A stretch of 36,740 nucleotides of DNA from an uncultured Alphaproteobacteria bacterium (GCA_938084065.1 CALKDI010000106.1:1-36740); one strand, 5' to 3'. Shown: positions 8,384-17,358, counted from the stretch's first letter. Translations and numbers: made by a program. The notes: generated from the letters alone by a model not told the origin.

Positions 8384-9282
8384 GTCCGCCGGTCCAGTGA
8401 GATCGCCTCGTAGAGCGACAGTAGCAATGGCAGAGGTGATTGGTCGGTCAGATGGCGGCGATAGCGCCAGCCGCGCCGCTGGCAGATGGTCTCCAACCCG
8501 CGGCAGTGGGCGGCAAAGCGTTCGGCATAGGCAACGTGCAAGTCTTCTGCGCGGCGGATCAGGTGTGGCGCTTCGCCTTCCATCCCCTCCAATATGACCC
8601 GCCCCTTGAGATCAAGTCGTTCCTCGCCGGGGTCAATCACCTGGATGATATGGCCGCGCGCACCGGGGCCGGACAACAGCGCCAGGTGCCGGTCCCATTG
8701 GTCGAGCGGAGCCCAGGTATCGCCAAACGCCAGGATGGCGGAATGCCGTGGCAGGCCAGCTGCTGGCGGCAGGCTCTGGTCCGCCTTTGGCTCCAACAGA
8801 TGCTGAATCAGGCGATCCAGCGCGCGTGGGCCGGTGCCGATGGTGATAGGGCCGCTGCGGGACAGCAGGCCAACCCGCTCACCGGAACGCAGCAATAGTG
8901 CTGCCGTCGCCAAAAGCAACACAATGGCCCGCTCCAGCTTGGCCGGGCGGTCGCTGGCGCCGGCAAATTGCATGGACGGCGATTGATCGAGCCATAGCCA
9001 AAAGCTTTCGGCGGTCTGCCATTCCTGCTCTCGTACAAAATGGCGGTCGCTGCGGGCGGAGCGCCGCCAGTCGATGGACCGCACGGCATCGCCGGCGCGG
9101 TAAGGCCGAAACTGCCAAAAGCTATCGCCCGCGCCCGGCCGGCGGCGTCCGTGTGTTCCCATCGACACCGTTGCCGCGATGCGTAAGGCCTGGGCGCGCA
9201 GGTCGGGCAAGCGCGCGGCCCAATCTTCAGCAGCGCGGCGCTGGCGCCTCAGGGGAACGGGCGTAGTGGCTGTAGCGATCAC
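8371..9282 (-). CDS. DUF58 domain protein
   Basis: DUF58 proteins are almost always encoded next to MoxR ATPases and are thought to be their partner or substrate. The 303-residue product has the family signature at residues 47-80 (RRRPGAGDSFWQFRPYRAGD, then SIDWRRSARSD). It continues with LWLDQSPSM, an MIDAS-like D-x-S-x-S start of a von Willebrand-type fold. There is no membrane helix apart from a hydrophobic VLLLATAALLL segment within the fold. It starts with GTG at 9282, and its GTGA overlaps the moxR stop codon by four bases, indicating translational coupling. Confidence 0.88.
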   Translation of the reverse strand: MIATATTPVPLRRQRRAAEDWAARLPDLRAQALRIAATVSMGTHGRRRPGAGDSFWQFRPYRAGDAVRSIDWRRSARSDRHFVREQEWQTAESFWLWLDQSPSMQFAGASDRPAKLERAIVLLLATAALLLRSGERVGLLSRSGPITIGTGPRALDRLIQHLLEPKADQSLPPAAGLPRHSAILAFGDTWAPLDQWDRHLALLSGPGARGHIIQVIDPGEERLDLKGRVILEGMEGEAPHLIRRAEDLHVAYAERFAAHCRGLETICQRRGWRYRRHLTDQSPLPLLLSLYEAISLDRRTVYA

Positions 9283-10283
9283 CGTATCTCCCGGACCAGG
9301 GCGTCAATGACATCTTTGGCGGTAACGCCCTCGGCCCGTGCGACATAGGTCAGCGCGATACGATGGCGCAGCACTGGCTCAGCCAAAGCGATGACATCGT
9401 CAAGGGATGGCGCATAGCGGCCTTGCAATAGGGCGCGGGCTCGGCTGGCCAACATCAGCGCCTGTGCTGCGCGCGGGCCTGGGCCCCATTCCAAATGTTG
9501 GACCGCCTCTGGTTTGGCCTCCGCCTCACCGGGGCGTCCGGCACGGACCAGCCGAAGGATGCCGTCTAGCACCTGCTCGCCCACCGGCAATTGCCGAACC
9601 AGTTGCTGGGCCGCGGCAAGCTCAGCAGCGGTCATAGTCGCGACCGGCGACGGCTGCTCCACGCCGGTTGTGACGGTCAGGATCTTGGCTTCGGTTGCGC
9701 GGTCGGGATAGGGCACGCGAATATCGAACAAGAAGCGATCCAACTGCGCTTCTGGCAGGGGATAGGTGCCTTCCTGCTCAATCGGGTTTTGCGTCGCCAG
9801 CACGGTAAACGGGCTGGGCAGCGGGCGATCTTCGCCGGCTACAGCGACGCGCCTTTCCTGCATGGCCTGCAACAGGGCGGATTGGGTGCGGGGGCTGGCG
9901 CGGTTGATCTCGTCGGCCATCAGCAATTGCGTAAAGATGGGCCCTTCGACAAAGCGGAAATGCCGGGAGCCGTCGTCCGCCATATCCAGAACCTCTGCGC
10001 CCAGGATATCGGCTGGCATCAGGTCAGGCGTGAACTGAATCCGTTTCGACTGAAGGCCAAAAATCTGCCCCAGTGTTTCTACCAGCCGGGTTTTGCCTAG
10101 GCCCGGAACGCCGACCAACAAGGCATGACCGCCAGACAGCAGCGCGATCAACACCTGGTCAATCACATCATCCTGACCAAAGAACACCTCGCCAATAGCC
10201 TGTCGTGCGGACGCCAGTTGTGCCGTCAGTGCATCCACAGACGCGATGACCTTGTCGGCGGTGGCCTCTGTACTGTCATCCAT
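9279..10283 (-). CDS. MoxR-family AAA+ ATPase
   Basis: This is a chaperone-like ATPase that heads the operon. The 334-residue protein starting MDDSTEATADK has Walker A GVPGLGKT (residues 58-65), Walker B LLMADE (120-125), sensor-1 ATQNP and the MoxR-specific GTYPLPEAQLDRFLF segment. The lid domain ends in VRHRIALTYVAR-like sequence. I chose ATG 10283 because the conserved family region starts shortly after it. The open frame extends upstream to 10373 without conserved sequence. The promoter should lie in 10284-10481, shared with the divergent DUF1285 gene. MoxR-DUF58-DUF4159-GATase is a recognised alphaproteobacterial arrangement. Its biochemical target is not established. Confidence 0.9.
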   Translation of the reverse strand: MDDSTEATADKVIASVDALTAQLASARQAIGEVFFGQDDVIDQVLIALLSGGHALLVGVPGLGKTRLVETLGQIFGLQSKRIQFTPDLMPADILGAEVLDMADDGSRHFRFVEGPIFTQLLMADEINRASPRTQSALLQAMQERRVAVAGEDRPLPSPFTVLATQNPIEQEGTYPLPEAQLDRFLFDIRVPYPDRATEAKILTVTTGVEQPSPVATMTAAELAAAQQLVRQLPVGEQVLDGILRLVRAGRPGEAEAKPEAVQHLEWGPGPRAAQALMLASRARALLQGRYAPSLDDVIALAEPVLRHRIALTYVARAEGVTAKDVIDALVREIR

Positions 10284-10442
10284 TCCGATTTCCGTTCCGC
10301 TCCAGAAGCCAAAGGCGCGAGTATGCCGGGATTGCCTGAGTCTGGCGAGTGGCGAGTCACTCTGTTGGCGCAATGGTGATCGCCCGCACTCGCACCGGCC
10401 TTCGCGCTAGAGCGGCTATGCCTTTCCGCACGCGGCGAACAT

Positions 10443-10454
10443 CCCTATATAGGG
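10443..10454. promoter_or_regulatory. CCCTATATAGGG palindrome in divergent promoter region
   Basis: A perfect 12-base palindrome lies between moxR and DUF1285, about 30 bases upstream of the DUF1285 start. Its CTATAT core could be the -10 element of the plus-strand operon. The symmetry could equally be an operator. No partner -35 is obvious. Confidence 0.35.
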
Positions 10455-10481
10455 GGCAGCCTCCCCACACAGAGAAGGGCG

Positions 10482-11036
10482 TTGTCGTTGAGCAAGCCCA
10501 CACCGGACCTATCCATGCTGAAAGGCAGTGCCCCGCCACCACGCCGTATCCCAACGGATGACCTGCCGTGCGGTGACTTTGGTATCCGAATCGCTAAAGA
10601 CGGCACGTGGTTTCACAACGGCCTGCCGTTCCAGCGGATGGCGTTGGTCAAGCTGTTTTCTACCATTATGCAGCGGGCGGAGAACGGCGATTATTTGCTG
10701 GTAACGCCGGTTGAGCGCGGCACGATAGACGTCGAAGATGCCCCATTTGTTGCCGTGGAAATGGATGTGGTCGGCCAGGGCAAGTCCCAGGTGCTGCGAT
10801 TCCGTACCAATATTGATGAATGGGTGACAGTGGATGCGGATCACCCGGTCTGGCTTGTTATCGGTTCATATAACGAAGAACCTCGGCCCTACATTATGGT
10901 GCGGCCCGGCCTGGAGGCGTTGATTGTGCGATCTGTGTTTTATGACCTGATTGAACTGGCAGCCGAACAGCCGGATGGCCGTTTGGCGGTCTGGTCCGGC
11001 GGTATTTTGCATCACTTGGGGCAGGCAGACGCGTGA
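10482..11036 (+). CDS. DUF1285 domain protein
   Basis: First gene of a plus-strand operon. The protein, about 183 residues, contains the DUF1285 features GDFGIRIAKDGTWFHNGLPF, MALVKLFSTIMQR, YLLVTPVERGTIDVEDAPFV and YIMVRPGLEALIVRSVFYDL. The family has a two-domain beta-rich fold of unknown function, with ligand binding suggested. The start is a TTG: either 10482 or, with better spacing (8 bases) from GAGAAGGG at 10472-10479, 10488. An ATG at 10515 would also keep the conserved core. The stop overlaps the next gene's GTG start by four bases. Confidence 0.85.
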   Translation: MSLSKPTPDLSMLKGSAPPPRRIPTDDLPCGDFGIRIAKDGTWFHNGLPFQRMALVKLFSTIMQRAENGDYLLVTPVERGTIDVEDAPFVAVEMDVVGQGKSQVLRFRTNIDEWVTVDADHPVWLVIGSYNEEPRPYIMVRPGLEALIVRSVFYDLIELAAEQPDGRLAVWSGGILHHLGQADA

Positions 11037-11680
11037 GACGGGATATCATTCTGGAACGCCTGGCAGCCGGCGGCTTGCCCGTAGGCTCTGAGGCCTCGCG
11101 GGCGGAGGCCACAACGGGCGCGCGCAGCGATTTCGACCTGCATCCGCACGGGCGCCCTGGCTATGTGGGTGAGCGGCGGCTGAAGCCAGCTGGCGTGCTA
11201 GTCGGTATCGTCAACCACGCGACAGGCCCGACCATCCTGCTAACCCAACGCACCGCCCATCTAAAAAAGCATGCGGGCCAGATCAGCTTCCCCGGCGGTG
11301 GCTGGGAGGAGCAGGACCCGCATTTGGAAGCCACGGCCCTGCGCGAAACTGAGGAAGAAATCGGCCTGCACCAGCGCCATATCGAGGTGCTGGGCCAGTT
11401 ATCGCTCTATGAAACATCGACGGCCTATGGCGTCACGCCAGTGGTGGGATGGGTTGAGCCGCCGTTCGAACTAACCGCCGATCCGTTCGAGGTGGCAGAG
11501 GTGTTCGAGGTACCGCTGGGCTGGATTATGGACCGCGATAACCACAAACAGGAAAGCCGGGTGCGGAACGGTCGCCGCAGCCATTATTACGTATTGCCCT
11601 ATGAAAACCGTTTCATCTGGGGCGCTACAGCCGGCATGCTCGTCAATCTGGTTGACGTGCTGACCGGCAAAACGGGGTAG
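11033..11680 (+). CDS. Nudix hydrolase, CoA diphosphatase type (NudL-like)
   Basis: Enzymes of this type cleave CoA and its thioesters to 3',5'-ADP and phosphopantetheine derivatives. The 215-residue protein carries the CoA-specific motif LLTQRTAHLKKHAGQISFPG followed by the Nudix box (GGGWEEQDPHLEATALRETE then EEIGL). The catalytic REx2EE residues are intact. Downstream are GVTPVVGWV and the Y-rich RFIWGATAGMLVNL segment typical of the family. Translation probably starts at GTG 11033, overlapping the DUF1285 stop (GTGA). Its coupling to a tRNA-processing enzyme downstream is conserved in related alphaproteobacteria but unexplained. Confidence 0.9.
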   Translation: MRRDIILERLAAGGLPVGSEASRAEATTGARSDFDLHPHGRPGYVGERRLKPAGVLVGIVNHATGPTILLTQRTAHLKKHAGQISFPGGGWEEQDPHLEATALRETEEEIGLHQRHIEVLGQLSLYETSTAYGVTPVVGWVEPPFELTADPFEVAEVFEVPLGWIMDRDNHKQESRVRNGRRSHYYVLPYENRFIWGATAGMLVNLVDVLTGKTG

Positions 11681-11686
11681 AGTGAT

Positions 11687-11947
11687 ATGAGCCGCGCGTT
11701 GTTGATGACTCTGCTGCCATTGTTGCTGCCGCTGGCAATCTATTTCGCCTGGCGCGTTGTCTACGGCAACGAACGTCTGCCGGAATGGGCACAGAACGTG
11801 CCATGGATCTCGCTCGGCATTATCGGATTGGTGCTGACGGCCCTGACATTGGGCACTTGGAGCTTGATGAATGGCGCCCCGCCGGGCAGCGAGTATGTCT
11901 CGCCGCACTATGAAGATGGCCGCTTTGTTCCGGGGCATTTTAAGTGA
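11687..11947 (+). CDS. DUF6111-like small membrane protein
   Basis: This 86-residue protein has two predicted membrane helices (LLMTLLPLLLPLAIYFAWRV and WISLGIIGLVLTALTLGTWS) and a short polar tail (GSEYVSPHYEDGRFVPGHFK). The HYEDGRxVPGHF tail is the recognisable family mark. It is located between the Nudix gene (6-base gap) and cca (GTGA overlap), so it is surely co-translated. Function unknown. Confidence 0.8.
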   Translation: MSRALLMTLLPLLLPLAIYFAWRVVYGNERLPEWAQNVPWISLGIIGLVLTALTLGTWSLMNGAPPGSEYVSPHYEDGRFVPGHFK

Positions 11948-13218
11948 CAGGTCAAATGCCAGAACCTTTCACTGAACCCTTGCTCCTGCAAACCGATGCC
12001 CCGGTCCGCACGTTACCGCATGTGCCATGGATGGATATCGCTGGCGTTCGGGCCGTGGTGTGGGCATTGGGGCGCGAGCACGTGCGCTTTGTCGGCGGCT
12101 GCGTGCGAGACCTGTTGCTGGGGCGGACCAGCCTCGACGTCGATATGGCAACGGACCTGCCGCCAACCGAAAGCCTGTTGCGGCTGACCAACGCTAGTAT
12201 CCGGGTCAAACCGATCGGCATTGAGCACGGCACTGTTATCGCCTTCACCAGCACCGGGCAATTCGAGATCACTACGCTTCGGCGGGATGTGGAGACCGAT
12301 GGCCGGCATGCGACCGTCGCCTTCACCGATGATTGGGTGGAGGACGCACAGCGACGCGACTTCACCATGAACGCCCTATCCGTCGATCCCGACGGCAACT
12401 TGTTCGACCCGTGCGGCGGCCTTACCGACCTGGAAGCGGGCCTGGTCCGGTTCATTGGCGATCCAGATCAGCGCATTGCAGAAGATGCGCTGCGCCTGCT
12501 GCGTTTCTTTCGCTTTTCCGCCTGGTATTCCCGCGCTGGGTTGGATCGGGAAGGTTTGGCTGCTGCTGCCTGTAACGCTGACAAGCTAGAAATTCTCTCT
12601 GGCGAGCGGTTGTCGGCGGAATTGCAACGGCTATTGCAAGCGCCAGACCCGACCGTGGCGGTTGAGGCCATGGGACGCCACAACATCTTGCAGGCACTAA
12701 CCTCGTTGGCCATCCAGCCCCGGCCATTGCGCCGGCTGGTGGCGCTGGAGCAATCGCACGGGATGCCGCCAGCGCCTCTAACCCGGCTGGCCGCTATGCT
12801 GCCAGGGGCTGAGACTGACTATACTGTTTTGGCAGAGCGGCTGCGGTTTTCCAAGGCAGAGACAGCCAAATTTAAGACCCTTGCCCGGCCTTTGCCGGAT
12901 TTAGGGGCGGATGCCGCCGGGATCAGGCGGGCCCTCTACAGCACCGGCGATCGGGATCGGTATCGCCAGCTTGCGCTGCTAGCGCTAGCTGACGGAGAAC
13001 CCGGGCATCTGGATCAGCGCTTGCAGATCGCGGCGGACTGGCCCTGGCCGAAATTCCCCGTCGGCGGGTTCGACCTGGTGGAGATCGGCGTTAAGCCAGG
13101 CCCGCATATCGGCCAAATTCTGCGTGTGGTCGAGGATTGGTGGATCCGTCGGGACTTTGCGCCAGATCGTGCCGCCTGTCTGGCCGCAGTGCAAAAATCG
13201 CTGGATCCCACAACATGA
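11944..13218 (+). CDS. cca: CCA tRNA nucleotidyltransferase
   Basis: Adds or repairs the 3'-terminal CCA of tRNAs (class II, poly(A) polymerase-like). The 424-residue protein has the nucleotidyltransferase signature VGGCVRDLLLGRTSLDVDMA with the two metal-binding Asp residues. The conserved RRDFTMNALSVD (motif B region), the amino-acid template region EDALRLLRFFRFSAW and the helical neck/body follow. No HD phosphohydrolase motif is evident. Translation starts at GTG 11944 within the DUF6111 stop codon. It is the last gene of the coupled operon. Confidence 0.93.
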   Translation: MTGQMPEPFTEPLLLQTDAPVRTLPHVPWMDIAGVRAVVWALGREHVRFVGGCVRDLLLGRTSLDVDMATDLPPTESLLRLTNASIRVKPIGIEHGTVIAFTSTGQFEITTLRRDVETDGRHATVAFTDDWVEDAQRRDFTMNALSVDPDGNLFDPCGGLTDLEAGLVRFIGDPDQRIAEDALRLLRFFRFSAWYSRAGLDREGLAAAACNADKLEILSGERLSAELQRLLQAPDPTVAVEAMGRHNILQALTSLAIQPRPLRRLVALEQSHGMPPAPLTRLAAMLPGAETDYTVLAERLRFSKAETAKFKTLARPLPDLGADAAGIRRALYSTGDRDRYRQLALLALADGEPGHLDQRLQIAADWPWPKFPVGGFDLVEIGVKPGPHIGQILRVVEDWWIRRDFAPDRAACLAAVQKSLDPTT

Positions 13219-13266
13219 TCCCCACCACATGAACCTGGACCGCTCTCATCAGGACAGATCTGCAAT

Positions 13267-13680
13267 ATGAGCCAAGGCCCCGATAAGATCACCGCGGAGT
13301 TGGTCGCCGCCAACGAAGCGTTTTACGACGCTTTTGATACCGGTGATATGGACGCCATGGCCGAGGTGTGGGCGGCTGAACTGCCGGTAGCCTGCATTCA
13401 TCCGGGCGGCGGCGCGATCACCGGCCGTGAAGAGGTCTTACAAAGCTGGCGGGAGATTTTGTCCGCGTCCGGCCGACCGGCCATCCAGTGCCTGGAGCCG
13501 GAACCGCTGGTCTTCAACGATTCCGGTCTGGTAATCTGCACAGAGGCACTGGCCGGTGGCCGTCTGGTAGCCAGCAACCTATTTGCGCTGGAGAACGGTG
13601 TCTGGCGCATGGTGCACCATCAGGCCGGCCCCATGAACACGCCTATGCCGCGCCGCAGCAGCGGCCCCAGCCTTCACTGA
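13267..13680 (+). CDS. NTF2-like / SnoaL-type (DUF4440) protein
   Basis: A 137-residue single-domain protein with the cone-shaped NTF2-like pattern: N-terminal helix (AANEAFYDAFDTGDMDAMAE), VWAAELPVACIHPGGGAITG, EEVLQSWREIL, and the terminal strands GRLVASNLFALENGVWRMVH followed by HQAG. Such proteins are small ligand-binding or isomerase-like folds. No substrate can be assigned. It sits 48 bases after cca and 34 bases before the alpha/beta hydrolase gene, likely co-transcribed with the latter. Confidence 0.8.
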   Translation: MSQGPDKITAELVAANEAFYDAFDTGDMDAMAEVWAAELPVACIHPGGGAITGREEVLQSWREILSASGRPAIQCLEPEPLVFNDSGLVICTEALAGGRLVASNLFALENGVWRMVHHQAGPMNTPMPRRSSGPSLH

Positions 13681-13714
13681 CAGTCCAACAATTCCAAAAC
13701 ACAGGAGACCCACC

Positions 13715-14509
13715 ATGGTTGAACACGCCGCCGTTAACGGCACGCGCATCGCCTACACGATTGATGGCCCAGCCAACGCACCAGTGCTCACCATGAGCCA
13801 CTCGTTGAGCGCTGACCACAGCATGTGGGACCCGCAAATGTCGGCATTGACCGATGCCTATCGCGTGGTGCGCTTTGATACCCGCGGCCATGGAGCCAGT
13901 GATGTGCCGGCTGGCGAATATACGTTGGATCAACTGGCCAGCGACGTTATCAGCCTGTGGGATCACCTGGGGATCGAGAGCACACACTATTGCGGCCTGT
14001 CCATGGGCGGCATGATCGGCCAAACCCTGGCGCTGAAAGCGCCGGAACGGCTACGCACCTTGGTGCTCTGCGATACGGCCAGCAGCTATCCGCCAGAAGC
14101 GCAGGCCATGTGGCAGGAGCGGATCGTGGCGGCCAAGGCCAATGGGTTGGCGGCTGGCCTTGATGGCACCATCGATCGCTGGTTCTCACCCGGTTTTGTC
14201 GCTCGTGCGCCGGCAGTGATTGCCGGTGTTCGCAAGATGATCGCGGCGACGCCAGTGGACGGCTATTGCGGCTGCGGGGCGGCTATCTCCCGTCTGGCGC
14301 TGACTGACCGCCTGGGCGAGATCAAAATTCCGACGCTGGTGATTTGCGGCGAGGATGATCCAGGAACGCCTCTGGCGATGTCTGAGGTCATCCGCGATGG
14401 CATAGCTGGGGCCGAGTTGGTGGTCCTGCCAGAGGCGCGTCACCTGTCGAATATGGAAGACGTCGCCGGGTTCAATGCTGCGTTACGCGGCTTCCTCGAC
14501 AAGCACTGA
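13715..14509 (+). CDS. alpha/beta hydrolase, 3-oxoadipate enol-lactonase-like
   Basis: 264 residues with a classical alpha/beta-hydrolase triad: Ser96 in GLSMGGM, Asp at 214/215 in GEDDPGTP, and His243 in EARHLS. The oxyanion region SHSLSADHSMWDPQ and FDTRGHGASD, plus the FNAALRGFL tail, match PcaD-type enol-lactonases of the beta-ketoadipate pathway. No other pca genes are nearby, so the substrate is uncertain. A strong AGGAG lies seven bases before ATG 13715. Confidence 0.85.
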   Translation: MVEHAAVNGTRIAYTIDGPANAPVLTMSHSLSADHSMWDPQMSALTDAYRVVRFDTRGHGASDVPAGEYTLDQLASDVISLWDHLGIESTHYCGLSMGGMIGQTLALKAPERLRTLVLCDTASSYPPEAQAMWQERIVAAKANGLAAGLDGTIDRWFSPGFVARAPAVIAGVRKMIAATPVDGYCGCGAAISRLALTDRLGEIKIPTLVICGEDDPGTPLAMSEVIRDGIAGAELVVLPEARHLSNMEDVAGFNAALRGFLDKH

Positions 14510-14519
14510 TGCCACGAGC

Positions 14520-14546
14520 CAAGCGCTCCACCGTCTGGGGCGCTTG
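14520..14546 (+). terminator. hairpin after the enol-lactonase-like gene
   Basis: CAAGCGCTCC and GGGGCGCTTG pair over ten bases (one G-U pair) around a 7-base loop, ten bases after the stop codon. The following CCTTAACAATG is a poor U-tract, so termination may be partial. The remainder of the gap up to tolQ at 14703 shows no further gene. Confidence 0.5.
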
Positions 14547-14702
14547 CCTTAACAATGCCGCAGGGCCGCATTATCTGCACCAATGCGCGTGCGAATCGGC
14601 GCATTTTGTGGCAATCACCCTCTGATCGCATTACCTGTGGCCTGCATCGGCGCGCGGTGGTGCGGTCGAACGACTTTTACCCAAGTTGGGATTGAATTGT
14701 AG

Positions 14703-15386
14703 ATGGATGGCTTCGGCAGCGTAGGCCACTTGTTGGCAGACTCGGATTTGGTCATCCGCGCGGTGCTCGCGATCCTGGTGATCCAGTCGATCTATATCTG
14801 GTACGCGGTGATTAAGTACGTGCTGATATCGCAACGGGTGGCGGCGCAATGCGTTGATCTGCGTGCTGCGGTAGACACAATGGATATTGCCGGCATTCGC
14901 ACGCAGTTGCAGCGTTTCTCTCACCTGCTGACGCGGGCCGGCAGTTCGTCGTTGGCGGAGGCCGAGAATCTGTCCGTGTCACCGCACGCGCTGGCGGAGG
15001 CTGCAGCGGCGAATGCCAACCATGCGTTGTTCGATGACGTCTGGAGCGAGGTGTACGAAGACCTGACCAAGGGTTGCCCGGGCCTGTCTACGATAGCCGC
15101 AACGGCGCCCTTTATTGGCCTGCTCGGAACTGTTTGGGGTATTTTGGTCGCGTTTTCGTCAATTCAAGCCGCAGAAACGATCACCTTCAGCGCCCTGGCA
15201 CCGGCCATCGGTGAGGCATTGTTTGCAACCATGGCGGGCCTGTTCGTGGCTATTCCGGCGGTTATTGCCAACAACACGGTGTCGACCCGCGCGCAGCGCC
15301 TGTCCCGCCGCTTTACCCAGGCCTTTACGGGGCTGGTCGGTGAAGTGGCACGCATGGGTCGCGCACCTGCCAAGACAGACTGGTAG
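14703..15386 (+). CDS. tolQ: TolQ/ExbB-family proton channel protein
   Basis: Forms the proton-motive-force-driven motor with TolR in the inner membrane. The 227-residue protein has an N-terminal membrane helix (AVLAILVIQSIYIWYAVIKY), a cytoplasmic loop, and the diagnostic MotA/TolQ/ExbB segment STIAATAPFIGLLGTVWGIL followed by IGEALFATMAGLFVAIPAVI. It diverges from typical TolQ and could also be called ExbB from sequence alone. The tolR-like and tolB genes downstream favour the Tol assignment. No ybgC-type thioesterase gene precedes it. Confidence 0.85.
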   Translation: MDGFGSVGHLLADSDLVIRAVLAILVIQSIYIWYAVIKYVLISQRVAAQCVDLRAAVDTMDIAGIRTQLQRFSHLLTRAGSSSLAEAENLSVSPHALAEAAAANANHALFDDVWSEVYEDLTKGCPGLSTIAATAPFIGLLGTVWGILVAFSSIQAAETITFSALAPAIGEALFATMAGLFVAIPAVIANNTVSTRAQRLSRRFTQAFTGLVGEVARMGRAPAKTDW

Positions 15387-15397
15387 CGGCAGCAATC

Positions 15398-15814
15398 ATG
15401 GCCCGTTATTCCCCGCGTTCCGGCCCGCAAAATCTGGTCTCGACCATCAACATCACACCGTTCGTCGACGTGTTGTTGGTGCTGTTGGCGCTGACCATCG
15501 TCTTTGCGTCAGACGCACCGGGCTCTAAGAACGCGGATACCGATCAGGTGGCCGGTGCGTTTGGGGCGGAATTTGACGAGAGTGAGACTGTGACGCTGGA
15601 GCTAGGCGATGACGGCACGATGGTTCTGGCGGGATTGGCCATAGAGCCAGCGGACCTGGCGCTGGCACTGGCGCAATTGCGGACCAATGCCGCCGGCGGC
15701 GTGGTGATCAACATCTCGGCTCACAATAACGTGAATTATACGTCGCTGTTCTCCGTGCTGCAGGTCGTCAACGCCTCTCAGGTAGCAGGCGTGACCTTCG
15801 CTATCGTTGAATAG
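15398..15814 (+). CDS. tolR: TolR/ExbD-family protein
   Basis: 138 residues: a single N-terminal anchor with the family signature STINITPFVDVLLVLLALTI, whose Asp is the proton-carrying residue. A periplasmic ExbD/TolR domain follows (ETVTLELGDDGTMVLAG ... VINISAHNNVNYTSLFSVLQ). It begins 11 bases after tolQ and ends two bases before the TolA-like gene, so the three are co-transcribed. Confidence 0.88.
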   Translation: MARYSPRSGPQNLVSTINITPFVDVLLVLLALTIVFASDAPGSKNADTDQVAGAFGAEFDESETVTLELGDDGTMVLAGLAIEPADLALALAQLRTNAAGGVVINISAHNNVNYTSLFSVLQVVNASQVAGVTFAIVE

Positions 15815-15816
15815 CA

Positions 15817-17346
15817 ATGAGCAGTATCACCGCCGATTTCAACCAAAGGGATGAGCTGCCGCTATTTCTGGCGCTGTTGCTGCACCTTTTGTTCGGCGCG
15901 GCAATCTATTGGTATGCGACGGCCACTCCATCGCAGCCGAAAATGATCAAGATCACGGACTTGCCATTGGCTATAGGCCAGATGCTAGCGCAACAGCAGC
16001 AGCCAGACGATCCACCGCCTGCGGCCAAGCGGATCACCGAGGCTGCGAAATCCGATCTGGCGACGGCGCAGACGGCCCAGCGCCAGCAGGCACAACCTAG
16101 CCTGCCGGCTCAACCCAGCGCCCGAGTACCGAATGCGGCAGCGACTACAGCCATCGCTCAGCCGCGACCCCAAACCCCGCAGTCGGTCACGCCGCGCCAA
16201 CCGCCGCCGCCGCCGACTGCGGCGTCCAACACATCCCGTGAGGCCAACAAACCTAGCACGAGCGTTGCCAGCGCCTCAGCGCCCGCGCTCCGACTGGTGA
16301 GCCCGACAGCCCGGGACAGTGCACCGCCTCCGCCAGTACGTGCTCCCGCCGCCAAGGTATCGACCTCAACGGCCGCGCCACCAGCGGTCGTGGAAAAACC
16401 GGCAGAGGCAGTGGCGCAACCGCCGGAACGTCCCGTTGATACCAGCGTGCCGCCGCCGCCAGCCAAGATCGCACTCGCCGAGCCGCCAAAGCTGGTGTCT
16501 GAACCGAAAGCCACGGCACCGGTTGAAGCCATAGCCGCTGCGCCAGTGAAGCCGCCTGTTGAGACTGTAGCCGCTAAGCCAGTGGAGCCGCCGGTAAAAA
16601 CCGTGCCGCCACCGACACCGCCGACCGCGGCGGTACCAAAGGCGGCTGCGGCTCCATCCATTCCGGCGATTGGTCCGACAGCCCGCATTGCTCTGCCACC
16701 CGCTGCGGCCCCGACACCCGAAACACCGGCTGTTGCGACAGCGCAGGCCACACCCGGCGCACCTGCAGCAAAGGCAGAAACCGACGCCCGCACGGCGGAG
16801 GTGTTGAGCGATACGCCTCTGCCGCCGCGCCGCAGCCCGCAACCGTACGTGCTTGAAAAGCCAACGTCTCCGGAACCTCCTCCGGCGCCAGCCCCGACCA
16901 AACCCAGTGGTCAGAGTGGGGGTAAGGATACTGGCTCAGCCCAAGCCAATGCCCTGTCCAAACTTGGCAAAATCGGCGGACTCGGGCGACGCGGGGCCGC
17001 AGACGGCACCGCGGACGGCAGTTCGACCGGAATCGTGGGCGGTCAGGAATCATTCGAGGCGCGTGGATCATCCCTGGCTCAGGCATGCCTGGACAAGGCG
17101 GGTACATTCCTGCCAATCGACAATTTCGCCGGCGTATTCCCGATGCGGCTCGATGCTATGGCGCGCAGGGTGACCATCACCAGCGCCCCGACGATGAGCC
17201 GTGGCTCTGTGCCAAACGCAACCCGCGGGCGCATCGAACGGGCGCTGAGTCAGTGCCCCGAATTTCAACGTTTCATGCTGACACAATCAAACCTGCGCGA
17301 GTTTAATTTCCTAATCACCACGTCCAGCCTCACCTCTGACCGGTAG
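15817..17346 (+). CDS. proline-rich TolA/TonB-like protein
   Basis: 509 residues at the tolA position. One N-terminal membrane helix (LPLFLALLLHLLFGAAIYWY) is followed by more than 300 residues of Pro/Ala/Thr/Val-rich sequence with PPPP-type and PVEPPVKT-like repeats. This resembles the rigid periplasm-spanning segment of TonB more than the Ala/Lys helix of TolA. The C-terminal ~100 residues (SLAQACLDKAGTFLPIDNFA ... ALSQCPEFQRFML) form a small domain with two cysteines that could make a disulfide. The position and topology indicate the energy-transducing arm of this Tol system. Sequence identity to TolA is not obvious. Confidence 0.7.
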   Translation: MSSITADFNQRDELPLFLALLLHLLFGAAIYWYATATPSQPKMIKITDLPLAIGQMLAQQQQPDDPPPAAKRITEAAKSDLATAQTAQRQQAQPSLPAQPSARVPNAAATTAIAQPRPQTPQSVTPRQPPPPPTAASNTSREANKPSTSVASASAPALRLVSPTARDSAPPPPVRAPAAKVSTSTAAPPAVVEKPAEAVAQPPERPVDTSVPPPPAKIALAEPPKLVSEPKATAPVEAIAAAPVKPPVETVAAKPVEPPVKTVPPPTPPTAAVPKAAAAPSIPAIGPTARIALPPAAAPTPETPAVATAQATPGAPAAKAETDARTAEVLSDTPLPPRRSPQPYVLEKPTSPEPPPAPAPTKPSGQSGGKDTGSAQANALSKLGKIGGLGRRGAADGTADGSSTGIVGGQESFEARGSSLAQACLDKAGTFLPIDNFAGVFPMRLDAMARRVTITSAPTMSRGSVPNATRGRIERALSQCPEFQRFMLTQSNLREFNFLITTSSLTSDR

Positions 17347-17358
17347 GAGAGACCGACT

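Noticed and set aside
16158-16901. Minus-strand Gly/Ala-rich frame opposite the TolA-like gene
   Set aside because: It is the antisense image of a Pro/Ala-rich coding region, with no independent start signal or domain.
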